Source of the DNA: Pontibacter russatus | GTDB taxonomy: Bacteria > Bacteroidota > Bacteroidia > Cytophagales > Hymenobacteraceae | DNA length: 64,000 nt | Assembly (NCBI RefSeq): GCF_009931655.1 | Contig: NZ_CP047984.1 | Coordinates: forward strand, 3,799,001-3,863,000 | Reading direction: 5' to 3' | In this document: positions 48,400-57,399 of the stretch, piece by piece | Layout of the letters: each line of letters begins with the position of its first letter | Numbering within the stretch: position 1 is the stretch's first letter | Position numbers and translations under genes: made by a program | The notes under the pieces: generated by a model | Told to the model about the DNA's origin: nothing | The model's database searches: none | What the model saw: the letters and a program-made list of their open reading frames with translations, nothing else

Positions 48400-51300
48400 A
48401 TGAGAAAAATAGCGCTACTTTTTATTGCCCTGCTTACCGTGAGCACAGCGGTAACCGGGCAACGGAAGGACGACAAGCGGACACTTGCCACCAAGATAGC
48501 CGACCTGCTGGCTGAGATGCCTGCCAACGACACCGAGCAGTTTAACGCCAGCATGAGCGAGATTGCCGCCATGGGCAAAGAGGGGATTGTGGCGATGGCC
48601 GGCATGATGGTGGACCCGGAGCAGGGAGACAACACCGGGCTGGAGTACGCCCTCGGCGGCTTCTCCTATTACGTGGTGCAGCCGGGCCAGGAAGAATGGC
48701 GGCAGTTGAGCGTGGACGCCTACTGCCAAGCCCTGACGGCAGCCGGAAACGAAGAGAACAAAGCCTTCCTGATCAGGCAGTTGCAACTGGTGGGCAATGA
48801 CGCCGCGGTGCCCTGCCTGCAGGCATACCTGAGCGACGCCCGCCTGTGCGCGCCCGCCGCAAAGGCCCTTATCAACATAAACACGCCAAAAGCCAGCCAG
48901 GCGCTGCTGCAGGCCCTGCCCAAGGCGCAGGAAGACTGTCAGCTGACGCTGGTGGAGGCCCTGGGCGACACCCGGACGGCAGAAGCCGTGGCGGTAATCA
49001 CTCCGCTGGCCACCAGCCAGGACGAAAAGCTCCGGAAGCTGGCGCTATATGCCCTGGCGAACATAGCAGACCCTTCGTCTGAGGCAGTGCTGGCGAAGGC
49101 CGCCGCGGAAGACGGCTTCACTTTTGGGCGCGACAACGGCACTGCTGCCTATCTGCTTTACACGCAGCGCCTGGCAGAGAGCGGAAAGCAGCAGCAGGCG
49201 ACAGAGATAGCCCAGTCGTTGCTCAGCAGCACCGGCCAGGACGCGCAGGTGCATACCCGCACAGTGGCGCTGGCCTTGCTCACAGACATGCAGGGTGAGC
49301 AGAACATGCCCCTGTTGCTGGCTGCAGCATCGGACGGGAACCCGGAGTACCGGGCTGCCGCGCTGAAGTTCGCAGGTGACTATATCACGCCTGCCACCAC
49401 GGACATGTGGGTAAAGAAGCTACGGAAGGCAGAGCCGGAGGCAGCCGCTGAAATTATCACCATGCTGGGCATGAACCATGCGGAGGCTGCCATGCCGGCT
49501 GTTATCAAAGCGCTCCGCAGCAGAAAGGACGAGGTAAAGCTGGCCGCCATCGGGGCGGTGGGCCGGATGGGTAACGCAGAGGCGCTGCCCAGGTTGCTGA
49601 AAGCCATCCGCAAAGGCGACTCAACAGAAATAGCCGCCGGAAGGGAGGCCCTGTTTATCATGGAAGCGGAGGGGCTGACAGACGCCGTGGCCGATGCGCT
49701 GCCGAAGATGCCGGAGGAGGCCCAGGCGGCCATGCTTCAAGTATTGGGGCACCGTGCGGCCAGCGGAAGAATTGACGATGTGTTTGCCTTTGTGAAGGAT
49801 AAAGATGCCGGGGTTCGGATGGCCGCGCTGGCCGCGCTGGAGCAGATGGTGACGAAGGAGCACCTGCCCCGCCTCTTCGCGTTACTTGGCGAGACAACCC
49901 AGCCGGAAGAGGTGCTTGCCGTGCAGGACGCCATTGTGGCCGCCGTGCAGGGGTTTGAGGACCAGTCAGAGCGTGCAGCGCTCGTGTTGCAGCAAATGGA
50001 GTCTGTTCCGGCGGAGAAGAAACCCCTGTACTTTAACATACTCGCCAGCATCGGCGGAGAGGAGGCACTCGAAACGGTAGTATCTGCCTTCAACGCCGGC
50101 GACGCCGCCACCAAGGCGGCCGCCGTGGCTGCCCTGGCACAGTGGTCGGACATAAGCGCGGCCACTGAACTGTACCGCATCAGCGAGAATCCCGCCAACG
50201 CCGAGTACCTGGACCGTGCGCTGCGTGGATTCGTCCGCGCGATCAGTGTGTCGGATTACCCGGCCGCACAGAAGGTGCTGATGTTGCAGGAGGCGATGGC
50301 GGTCGCCAACACGCTGGAGCAGAAACAGCTGATACTGAAGGAGACCGGACGCAACAGAACGTTCCCGGCCCTGGTTTTCGCGGGCGAGTACCTGCAGGAG
50401 CGCGGTTTGCAGCAGGAGGCCGCCATGGCCGTGATGAGCATCGCCCTCTCCGACACCAGTTTCCAGGGCGACATCGTGCGCGATTTGCTCAACAAGACTG
50501 TGGAGGTGCTGCAAGGCCCCGACAGCGAGTACCAGAAAGAGTCCATCCGCAAGTTCCTGAACGAGATGCCGAAGGGCGAAGGATTTGTGTCGCTGTTCAA
50601 CGGCAAGGACCTGACCGGCTGGAAAGGCCTAGTGGAGGACCCGATTAAGCGCGCGAAGATGGACGCCAAAACGCTGGCCGCGAAGCAGAAGGTAGCCGAC
50701 GAGGAGATGAGAAGGGACTGGAAAGTGGAGAACGGGGAGATAACGTATGTCGGCAAGGGCTACAACAACCTGGTGACAGAAAAGCAATACGGCGACTTCG
50801 AGATGTTCGTGGACTGGAAGATATATGACGACGGCAAGAAACAGGGCGACGCCGGCATATACCTGCGGGGCACGCCGCAGGTGCAGATGTGGGACACGTC
50901 CCGCGTGGCAGACGGCGCGCAGGTGGGCTCCGGCGGCCTGTACAACAACCAGGTGAACCCAAGCAAGCCGCTGAAGGTGGCCGACAACCCGCTCGGCGAG
51001 TGGAACAACTTCCACATCATCATGAAGGGCGACCGCGTAACGGTTTACCTCAACGGCGAGCTGGTGACGGACAACGTGATACTGGAGAACTACTGGGACA
51101 GGAGCAAGCCTATCTTCCCGATAGAGCAGATAGAACTGCAGGCGCACGGCTCCCCGGTGGGCTACCGCAACATCTATATCCGCGAGCTTCCGAGGCAGGA
51201 GCCCTTTGAGTTAAGCGCTGCTGAGAAGAAGGAAGGTTTCAAGGTGCTCTTCGACGGCACCAACATGCACAACTGGCAGGGCAACACCGCCGACTATGTG

Positions 51301-51819
51301 ATTGAGGACGGGGTAATGGTGGTGCGCGAGCCAAAGTTCGGCAGCGGGGGCAACCTGTACACCAAAGAGCAGTACGGCGACTTCGTGTTCCGCTTTGAGT
51401 TCATGCTCACGCCCGGCGCCAACAACGGCCTGGGCATCCGCACCCCAATGGAAGGCGACGCCGCCTACGAGGGAATGGAGATTCAGATACTCGACAACGA
51501 CGCACCCATCTACAAAGACCTGGAAGAATATCAGTTCCACGGCTCGGTATATGGCGTGATACCCGCCAAGCGCGGCTTCCTGAAATCTGTGGGGGAGTGG
51601 AACTATGAGGAGGTGATCGTGAATGGATCGAAAATTAAAGTGATCCTCAACGGCACCACCATCCTGGACGGCGACATCAAGAAGGCCGGCCAGAACGGCA
51701 CGCTCGACGGCAAGAACCACCCGGGCCTGAAGCGCGACAAGGGCTATATCGGCTTCCTGGGCCACGGCTCCACCGTGAAGTTCCGCAACATCCGGGTGAA
51801 GGACCTGGGCAAAAAGTAA
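48400..51819 (+). CDS. HEAT-repeat protein with two C-terminal DUF1080 domains
   Basis: 1139 residues from the ATG at 48400 (a TTG 12 bases earlier is less likely), with a signal peptide (MRKIALLFIALLTVSTAVTGQ). Residues about 60-700 are helical HEAT-like repeats. Two DUF1080 domains follow, beginning FVSLFNGKDLTGW (about 727) and FKVLFDGTNMHNW (about 945). DUF1080 is a concanavalin-like fold, and members such as BT2157 hydrolyse 3-keto-glycosides. Next to a Gfo/Idh/MocA oxidoreductase this suggests a periplasmic keto-glycoside cleavage step. Confidence 0.87.
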   Translation: MRKIALLFIALLTVSTAVTGQRKDDKRTLATKIADLLAEMPANDTEQFNASMSEIAAMGKEGIVAMAGMMVDPEQGDNTGLEYALGGFSYYVVQPGQEEWRQLSVDAYCQALTAAGNEENKAFLIRQLQLVGNDAAVPCLQAYLSDARLCAPAAKALININTPKASQALLQALPKAQEDCQLTLVEALGDTRTAEAVAVITPLATSQDEKLRKLALYALANIADPSSEAVLAKAAAEDGFTFGRDNGTAAYLLYTQRLAESGKQQQATEIAQSLLSSTGQDAQVHTRTVALALLTDMQGEQNMPLLLAAASDGNPEYRAAALKFAGDYITPATTDMWVKKLRKAEPEAAAEIITMLGMNHAEAAMPAVIKALRSRKDEVKLAAIGAVGRMGNAEALPRLLKAIRKGDSTEIAAGREALFIMEAEGLTDAVADALPKMPEEAQAAMLQVLGHRAASGRIDDVFAFVKDKDAGVRMAALAALEQMVTKEHLPRLFALLGETTQPEEVLAVQDAIVAAVQGFEDQSERAALVLQQMESVPAEKKPLYFNILASIGGEEALETVVSAFNAGDAATKAAAVAALAQWSDISAATELYRISENPANAEYLDRALRGFVRAISVSDYPAAQKVLMLQEAMAVANTLEQKQLILKETGRNRTFPALVFAGEYLQERGLQQEAAMAVMSIALSDTSFQGDIVRDLLNKTVEVLQGPDSEYQKESIRKFLNEMPKGEGFVSLFNGKDLTGWKGLVEDPIKRAKMDAKTLAAKQKVADEEMRRDWKVENGEITYVGKGYNNLVTEKQYGDFEMFVDWKIYDDGKKQGDAGIYLRGTPQVQMWDTSRVADGAQVGSGGLYNNQVNPSKPLKVADNPLGEWNNFHIIMKGDRVTVYLNGELVTDNVILENYWDRSKPIFPIEQIELQAHGSPVGYRNIYIRELPRQEPFELSAAEKKEGFKVLFDGTNMHNWQGNTADYVIEDGVMVVREPKFGSGGNLYTKEQYGDFVFRFEFMLTPGANNGLGIRTPMEGDAAYEGMEIQILDNDAPIYKDLEEYQFHGSVYGVIPAKRGFLKSVGEWNYEEVIVNGSKIKVILNGTTILDGDIKKAGQNGTLDGKNHPGLKRDKGYIGFLGHGSTVKFRNIRVKDLGKK

Positions 51820-51828
51820 AATTTAAGT

Positions 51829-51892
51829 CCATATAAAAGCAGAATCCCCTGCCAGTATGTATAAACTGGCAGGGGATTCTGCTTTTATATGG
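51829..51892. terminator. 28-bp-stem bidirectional terminator
   Basis: Perfect 28-bp stem (51829-51856 with 51865-51892) with an 8-base loop, flanked by T/A runs on both sides, between the DUF1080 gene and the convergent araC-type gene. Confidence 0.85.
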
Positions 51893-51908
51893 AAGGGTAT
51901 ATATAATG

Positions 51909-52784
51909 CTATACCTCCACTTTCAGGTACTCCTGCTGATAACCCTGCGGGGTCTTGCCCATGATCTCCTTGAAGTTCTTGTGGAAGCAGCTGAAGTTGT
52001 TGAAGCCGCTCTCGAAGCAAAGCTGCTTGATGCTCATCTTGTTGTCCACAAGCAGCTTGCAGGCAAAGCCCACCCGTATCTCCGCCAGAAACTGGGAATA
52101 GGTCTTGCCGGTTCTCTCCTTGAAGTAGCGGCAGAACGAGTTGGGCGTCATGCCGGCGATACCGGCAATCTCCTCCAACTGGATCCTGCGCTTGAAGTGT
52201 GAAAGCGTGTGCTCATATATGGCATTGATGCGCTCGTTCTCCGCGGCCGAAAGGTCGGCCTGAAAGCCGATGGAGGAGAGCATCGTGAGTTCATCCTCCT
52301 CTGCAATGGCCACCAGGCACTTCAGCAGGGCTATCATCCGGTGAACGCCCTTTGTCCGGCACGCTTTCCCCATCAGTTTGCTCACCTTCTGCCCGGCACC
52401 GCCAGTTATCAGGATGCCCCTTTTGGCCCTGTCCAGCAACACTTTCAGCTGCTTGTTCTCGGGCAGGTGGAGAAACCGGTCGCCCCAGAAATTCTCCGTG
52501 AAGTGGATGGTGGTGGTGTAGGCAACCGCATCGTTGCTGTCGCGCAGGTAGATGTCGTCGAACCGCCAGTAGTGGGGCAGGTTTGCGCCCACCAGCACAA
52601 TGTCGCCGGGGCGGAACCGCATGATGCTGTCGCCCACGAACTGCATGCCGCTTCCCTTATGGAAGAGAATCAGCTCCACCTCGGGGTGAAAGTGCCACCT
52701 GTTGTTCATATAGGGGATCATGTTCTGCCGGACGCTGAATGAACTCGTGGGCCCTGTTGCCACCTTTAGGAGCTGGGGTTTCAT
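51909..52784 (-). CDS. AraC family transcriptional regulator
   Basis: 291 residues. N-terminal cupin sensor (about 20-170, with HFHPEVELILFHKGSGMQFVGDS) and C-terminal double helix-turn-helix (about 195-290) with IAGIAGMTPNSFCRYFKERTGKTYSQFLAEIRVGFACKLL. It is divergent from fucP and is the likely regulator of the fucose genes. The effector may be L-fucose or an intermediate. Confidence 0.93.
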   Translation of the reverse strand: MKPQLLKVATGPTSSFSVRQNMIPYMNNRWHFHPEVELILFHKGSGMQFVGDSIMRFRPGDIVLVGANLPHYWRFDDIYLRDSNDAVAYTTTIHFTENFWGDRFLHLPENKQLKVLLDRAKRGILITGGAGQKVSKLMGKACRTKGVHRMIALLKCLVAIAEEDELTMLSSIGFQADLSAAENERINAIYEHTLSHFKRRIQLEEIAGIAGMTPNSFCRYFKERTGKTYSQFLAEIRVGFACKLLVDNKMSIKQLCFESGFNNFSCFHKNFKEIMGKTPQGYQQEYLKVEV

Positions 52785-52930
52785 GGGGTATATGCCTGAT
52801 TTGTGAGGAGTCTGGGGTAAATAAGGTAAAATAACATAACGATAGGTTAAATTATGCCTAAAAAGTTTCCTGAATTAGACATTACTTTAGAAATTGTAAG
52901 CTGAGTGAGCAGTTACAACGGCTTAGACTC

Positions 52931-52958
52931 TTGCCTGCTTTCTGCTTATATAGGTTTG
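52931..52958 (+). promoter_or_regulatory. Candidate promoter of the fucP operon
   Basis: TTG at 52931 and TAGGTTTG at 52951-52958, 17 bases apart, resemble the Bacteroidota -33/-7 pair. It leaves a leader of about 100 bases before fucP. Confidence 0.45.
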
Positions 52959-53062
52959 ATGCTTTAGCTTGGGCGGCATTTGGCGGCAGTTGCACCGCTT
53001 GCCCAGGAAGATAGGGCTTGCGCCCGGAAACGCGATAAAACTCAGGAAACATATATAAACGA

Positions 53063-54397
53063 ATGGCGGCAGGCACCAACAAATCTTTCCTTATCAGGCC
53101 GGGCAACATCTGGCCCTTTCTGCTCATCACGAGCCTTTTCTTCCTCTGGGGCCTGGCCAACAACATGACGGACACGCTGCTGGCGGCGTTCAAGCGCATC
53201 ATGAGCATGTCCGATTTCCAGACCTCCTGGATTCAGCTGGCCTTTTACGGCGCATACTTTTGCCTCGCGCTGCCTGCGGCCATCCTCATCAAGAAATACA
53301 CCTACAAAACCGGCATCCTGGTGGGGCTGGGCCTGTTCATTTTGGGCTCGCTGCTCTTTTACCCGGCCAGCATCACGATGACCTACAGCCACTTCCTGAT
53401 TGCGCTCTACGTGCTGGCCGGTGGCCTGTCGATATTGGAGACTGCCGCTAACCCGTATATCGTGGCGATGGGGCCGGAGGAGACAGGGACCCGGCGTCTC
53501 AACCTGGCGCAGTCCTTCAACCCCATCGGTTCCATTACGGGCGTGCTGCTGAGCAAGGTGTTCATTCTCTCCCAACTCAACCAGTCCAGCGCCGAGGAAC
53601 GGACGGCGATGAACCCGGAGCAGCTGGCCGCTATGCAGTCGGAGGAGTTGGCGGCGGTGATGGGGCCCTATGTGGGTGTGGCGCTGTTCCTGGTGCTTAT
53701 CTGGCTGGCCGTGAAGTTCACGGATATGCCCAAAGCCTCAGACGCCGATACCAGGCTGGACCTGCTGCCCACCTTCAGGCGCCTGCTCAAAAGGCCTCAT
53801 TACGTGTGGGCCGTGGTGGCGCAGTTTTTTTACGTAGGAGCCCAGATTGGCGTGTGGTCGTACAGCATCCGGTATGTGATGCAGGAAATCCAGCTGAACG
53901 AAGACGAAGCCTCCAGCTACTATATGGCCGCCCTGATCCTGTTCATGGTTTCCCGCTTCATCTTCACGGCCCTGATGAAGTACATCAGCCCGCGCAACCT
54001 GCTGCTGATAAGCGCCGTGGCGGCGTCTATTTGTACGCTGCTGGTGATATATGGCAGCGGCTATCTGGGGGTATATGCCCTGACGGGTATCTCCGGTTGT
54101 ATGTCGCTGATGTTCCCGACCATCTATGGCATGGGCATCCGGGGCCTGGGCGACGATACCAAGATTGGCGGCTCTGGCCTGATTATGGCGATTCTGGGCG
54201 GGGCCCTTATCACCTCTGTGCAGGGCTATGTGTCGGACGTGACGCAGGACATCAGTCTGGCCTTTTACGTGCCGCTGGTTTGCTTCGTGGTGGTGGCGCT
54301 GTATGCCATCGTGTCGGGCAGGCTGGAGCCCAAAAGCAGCAGGCCGGGAAGCGAGGCCGAGGCGCTGCCAAACGACTCGTTTCAGAAGGTGGGCTAA
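53063..54397 (+). CDS. fucP: L-fucose:H+ symporter permease
   Basis: 444 residues, MFS transporter with 12 helices. The FucP-type opening FFLWGLANNMTDTLLAAFKRIM and the ANPYIVAMGPEETGTRRLNLAQSFNPIGS motif are visible. It imports L-fucose with protons. First gene of the fucose catabolic operon; the start is preceded by a TATATAAA run at 53051. A long polar loop after helix 5 (about 175-200) is not unusual here. Confidence 0.95.
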   Translation: MAAGTNKSFLIRPGNIWPFLLITSLFFLWGLANNMTDTLLAAFKRIMSMSDFQTSWIQLAFYGAYFCLALPAAILIKKYTYKTGILVGLGLFILGSLLFYPASITMTYSHFLIALYVLAGGLSILETAANPYIVAMGPEETGTRRLNLAQSFNPIGSITGVLLSKVFILSQLNQSSAEERTAMNPEQLAAMQSEELAAVMGPYVGVALFLVLIWLAVKFTDMPKASDADTRLDLLPTFRRLLKRPHYVWAVVAQFFYVGAQIGVWSYSIRYVMQEIQLNEDEASSYYMAALILFMVSRFIFTALMKYISPRNLLLISAVAASICTLLVIYGSGYLGVYALTGISGCMSLMFPTIYGMGIRGLGDDTKIGGSGLIMAILGGALITSVQGYVSDVTQDISLAFYVPLVCFVVVALYAIVSGRLEPKSSRPGSEAEALPNDSFQKVG

Positions 54398-54487
54398 AGG
54401 CGCGGGTTTATATATAAAGCAGGTGTGTGGACGGAGCGCAGGCCATATATAAAATAACTGCTATCCGTCATATATAAAAATTGAGAA

Positions 54488-54829
54488 ATGAAACGATATT
54501 GCCTGGCGCTGGACCTGAAAGACGACCCTGCGCTGATAGCGGAATATGAGCAGCGGCACCAGGCCATATGGCCGGAAATCAGGCAGAGCATCCTGGACGC
54601 GGGTATCACGGTGATGGATATCTACCGGTTTGGCAACAGGCTTTTCATGATTATGGAGACGGAAGATTCCTTCAGCTTTGAGAAGAAGGCGGCGATGGAC
54701 AAGGCAAACCCGACGGTGCAGGAATGGGAGCAACTGATGTGGCAGTACCAGCAGGAGATTCCGGGTGCGCAACCAGGGGAGAAGTGGGTGGTGATGGACA
54801 GAATGTTCTCGTTGCAGGAAAAGGATTAA
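54488..54829 (+). CDS. L-rhamnose/L-fucose mutarotase
   Basis: 113 residues, RhaM/RhaU family, which interconverts anomers of 6-deoxy sugars. MKRYCLALDLKDDPALIAEYEQRHQAIWPEI and the DIYRFGNRLFMIMET block are typical; the conserved His (EQRHQAIW) is the catalytic residue. In this locus fucose is the natural substrate. A TATATAAA run lies just before the start. Confidence 0.9.
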   Translation: MKRYCLALDLKDDPALIAEYEQRHQAIWPEIRQSILDAGITVMDIYRFGNRLFMIMETEDSFSFEKKAAMDKANPTVQEWEQLMWQYQQEIPGAQPGEKWVVMDRMFSLQEKD

Positions 54830-54850
54830 TCAAGAAGTTATATATAAACT

Positions 54851-55615
54851 ATGTTCCAACTGAACAACAAGACGGCGCTGGTTACGGGCGGCGGTAGCGG
54901 CATCGGGAAAGCGGTGGCGCTAACCTTTGCGCGCCAGGGTGCCACCGTACACATACTGGACGTGAACCAGGAAAACGCCGCCCAAACGGTAGCGGAGATT
55001 ACAGACGCGGGCGGCGAAGCCGCAGCCCATACCTGCGACGTGACTAACCAGCAGGAAGTGGTGGAGAAATTCCGCAGTATCGGCAAGCTGGATATACTCG
55101 TCAACAGCGCCGGCGTCTCCCACATCGGCAAGCTCGAGACCACGCAAGAGCAGGATTTTGACCGTGTTTTCCAGGTGAACGTGAAAGGGGTATATAACTG
55201 CCTGTTCGCGGCCATCCCGCTGATGAAGGAAAACGGCGGCGGGGTTATCCTGAACCTGGGGTCTATTGCTGCCTACCTGGGCCTGCCCGACCGTTTCGCC
55301 TACTCCATGAGCAAGGGCGCGGTGCAGTCCATGACCGTGTCGGTGGCTAAAGACTACCTGCACGACAACATCCGCTGCAACAGCATCTCGCCCGCGCGGG
55401 TACACACGCCTTTCGTGGACGGCTTCCTGGCGAAAAACTATCCCGGGCAGGAAGAGGAGATGTTCCAGAAGCTCTCAAAAACACAGCCCATCGGCCGCAT
55501 GGCGAAGCCCGACGAGATAGCCGCCCTCGTCCTCTACCTCTGCTCCGACGAAGCCTCCTTCATTACCGGCAACGACTACCCCATTGATGGCGGCTTTGTG
55601 AAGCTGAATAATTAG
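54851..55615 (+). CDS. 2-keto-3-deoxy-L-fuconate dehydrogenase (SDR)
   Basis: 254 residues. TGGGSGIG loop (12-19), NSAG (85-88) and catalytic Y151-x3-K155 in FAYSMSK. Oxidises 2-keto-3-deoxy-L-fuconate to 2,4-diketo-3-deoxy-L-fuconate with NAD+; assigned from similarity to this group (LRA/FucD-type pathways) and position before the FAH-family hydrolase. The start follows a TATATAAA run 10 bases upstream. Other hydroxy-acid substrates cannot be excluded. Confidence 0.82.
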   Translation: MFQLNNKTALVTGGGSGIGKAVALTFARQGATVHILDVNQENAAQTVAEITDAGGEAAAHTCDVTNQQEVVEKFRSIGKLDILVNSAGVSHIGKLETTQEQDFDRVFQVNVKGVYNCLFAAIPLMKENGGGVILNLGSIAAYLGLPDRFAYSMSKGAVQSMTVSVAKDYLHDNIRCNSISPARVHTPFVDGFLAKNYPGQEEEMFQKLSKTQPIGRMAKPDEIAALVLYLCSDEASFITGNDYPIDGGFVKLNN

Positions 55616-55708
55616 GTTGGCTGATTGTCAGTATATGGCTACTACTTCAATAACATCAAAATTATAAACCATACGGGCTTCTATATAGAAGAGGCCATAC
55701 CAAATACT

Positions 55709-56566
55709 ATGAAATTAATACGCTACGGAGAACCAGGAAAAGAGAAAACAGGAGTCATAATCAATGACGAGCACTACGACACATCTGCCTTTGGGGAAGA
55801 CTACAACGAGCAGTTTTTCGAGTCAGGCGGCCTTGCGCGGCTGGAGCAGTTTGTGAAGGAGAACGAAGGCAAATTAGAGCGTGTGCCGGAGAATGCCCGC
55901 CTCGGCAGCCCGGTCGCGCGCCCTTCCAAAATCCTCTGCATCGGTCTCAACTACGCCGACCACGCCAAAGAAACAGGCGCCAAGCTGCCTCCCGAGCCGG
56001 TGATTTTCATGAAGTCCACCACTTCGCTGGCAGGGCCGAACGACGACATCATCATCCCGAAAAACTCCGTGAAAACGGACTGGGAAGTGGAACTGGCCTT
56101 TGTGATGGGCAAGAAAGCAAGTTACGTGGACGAGGCCGAGGCGATGGAATACGTGGCGGGCTACTGCCTGCACAACGACGTGTCGGAGCGGGAGTTCCAG
56201 TTGGAGCGCAACGGCACCTGGGACAAAGGCAAGGGCTGCGATACCTTCGCGCCACTCGGCCCGTTTCTGGCCACGAAAGAGGAAGTAGCAGACGTGGACA
56301 ACCTGCGCCTGTGGCTGAAAGTGAACGGCGAAACCATGCAGGACGGTAATACCGCCAACTTCATCTTCCGGATTCCTTTCCTCATATCCTACGTGAGCCA
56401 GTTCATGACGCTGCTGCCGGGCGATGTGATTTCGACCGGAACACCCGCCGGTGTGGGCCTGGGCATGGATCCGCAAGTGTACCTGAAGCCGGGCGATGTG
56501 GTGGAGTTGGGGATAGACGGTCTGGGCACGTCGCGGCAGCAGGTGAAGGCATATGCCAAGGCTTGA
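55709..56566 (+). CDS. FAH-family hydrolase (2,4-diketo-3-deoxy-L-fuconate hydrolase candidate)
   Basis: 285 residues from the ATG at 55709, the family's usual opening (MKLIRYGEPGKEK); 28 upstream residues in frame are not protein-like. Fumarylacetoacetate hydrolase fold with metal ligands in PVIFMKSTTSLAGPND and DWEVELAFVMGKK and the STGTPAGVGLG loop. The predicted reaction splits 2,4-diketo-3-deoxy-L-fuconate to pyruvate and L-lactate. Its end overlaps the next gene by 14 bases. Confidence 0.88.
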   Translation: MKLIRYGEPGKEKTGVIINDEHYDTSAFGEDYNEQFFESGGLARLEQFVKENEGKLERVPENARLGSPVARPSKILCIGLNYADHAKETGAKLPPEPVIFMKSTTSLAGPNDDIIIPKNSVKTDWEVELAFVMGKKASYVDEAEAMEYVAGYCLHNDVSEREFQLERNGTWDKGKGCDTFAPLGPFLATKEEVADVDNLRLWLKVNGETMQDGNTANFIFRIPFLISYVSQFMTLLPGDVISTGTPAGVGLGMDPQVYLKPGDVVELGIDGLGTSRQQVKAYAKA

Positions 56567-57386
56567 CGCGCACCAGCATTTCTGGAAGTTCGATCCGGTA
56601 AGAGACAGCTGGATAACGGAGGATATGGCTGCCATCCGGCGGAATTTCGGACCGGAAGACCTGCAGCCTGTGCTGCAGCAGCACGGCTTTGACGGATGTG
56701 TGCTGGTGCAGTCGGCAGAGCCGGAGCACGAGAACGAATACCTGCTGGAGCAGGCAGCAAAGCATGATTTTATAAAGGGCGTGGTCGGCTGGGTTGATTT
56801 CTTCTCGGAAACGCTGGAAGAGCGGCTGGCACATTATGCCAGCTTTGAAAAGCTAAAAGGCTTCCGGTATATCCTGCAGGGCGCTGAAGACCGGGCGCTG
56901 ATGCTCCGCACCGAATTCAAACAAGGCATCCGGAAGTTGCAGCCATACGGTTTCACCTACGACGTGCTGATATATCCGGACCAACTAAAGTACGCGGAGC
57001 TACTCGTTGCTGCCTTCCCAAATCAGCCTTTCGTGCTTGACCATATGGCTAAGCCCTATATAAAAGAAGGCCAAATCGACGAATGGAAGCGGGATATAAA
57101 CGCCCTGGCGAAGCATGAGAACGTGAGCTGCAAAGTGTCGGGTATGGTAACAGAGGCCGACTGGAAAAGCTGGATGAAAGAAGACTTCACGCCCTATATG
57201 GATGCGGTGGTGGAGGCCTTTGGTACCGGCAGGTTGCTCTACGGGTCCGACTGGCCTGTTTGTCTCGTGGCCGCCACCTATGGTGAGGTGCTGGGCATAG
57301 CGCAGGATTATTTCTCCGCCTTCAGCCAGAACGAGCAGGAGGCTGTTTTCGGCGGGAACGCCGCGAGGTTTTATAACCTTTCTTAA
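56553..57386 (+). CDS. L-fuconolactonase (amidohydrolase family)
   Basis: 277 residues. Cog3618-type amidohydrolase with the metal motif H7-Q-H9 (LDAHQHFW), LDHMAKPYI, and GSDWPVCLVAATY. It opens L-fucono-1,5-lactone to L-fuconate. The start overlaps the FAH gene. Position and residues fit fuconolactonases well. Confidence 0.9.
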   Translation: MPRLDAHQHFWKFDPVRDSWITEDMAAIRRNFGPEDLQPVLQQHGFDGCVLVQSAEPEHENEYLLEQAAKHDFIKGVVGWVDFFSETLEERLAHYASFEKLKGFRYILQGAEDRALMLRTEFKQGIRKLQPYGFTYDVLIYPDQLKYAELLVAAFPNQPFVLDHMAKPYIKEGQIDEWKRDINALAKHENVSCKVSGMVTEADWKSWMKEDFTPYMDAVVEAFGTGRLLYGSDWPVCLVAATYGEVLGIAQDYFSAFSQNEQEAVFGGNAARFYNLS

Positions 57387-57399
57387 CACAAATTTATAT

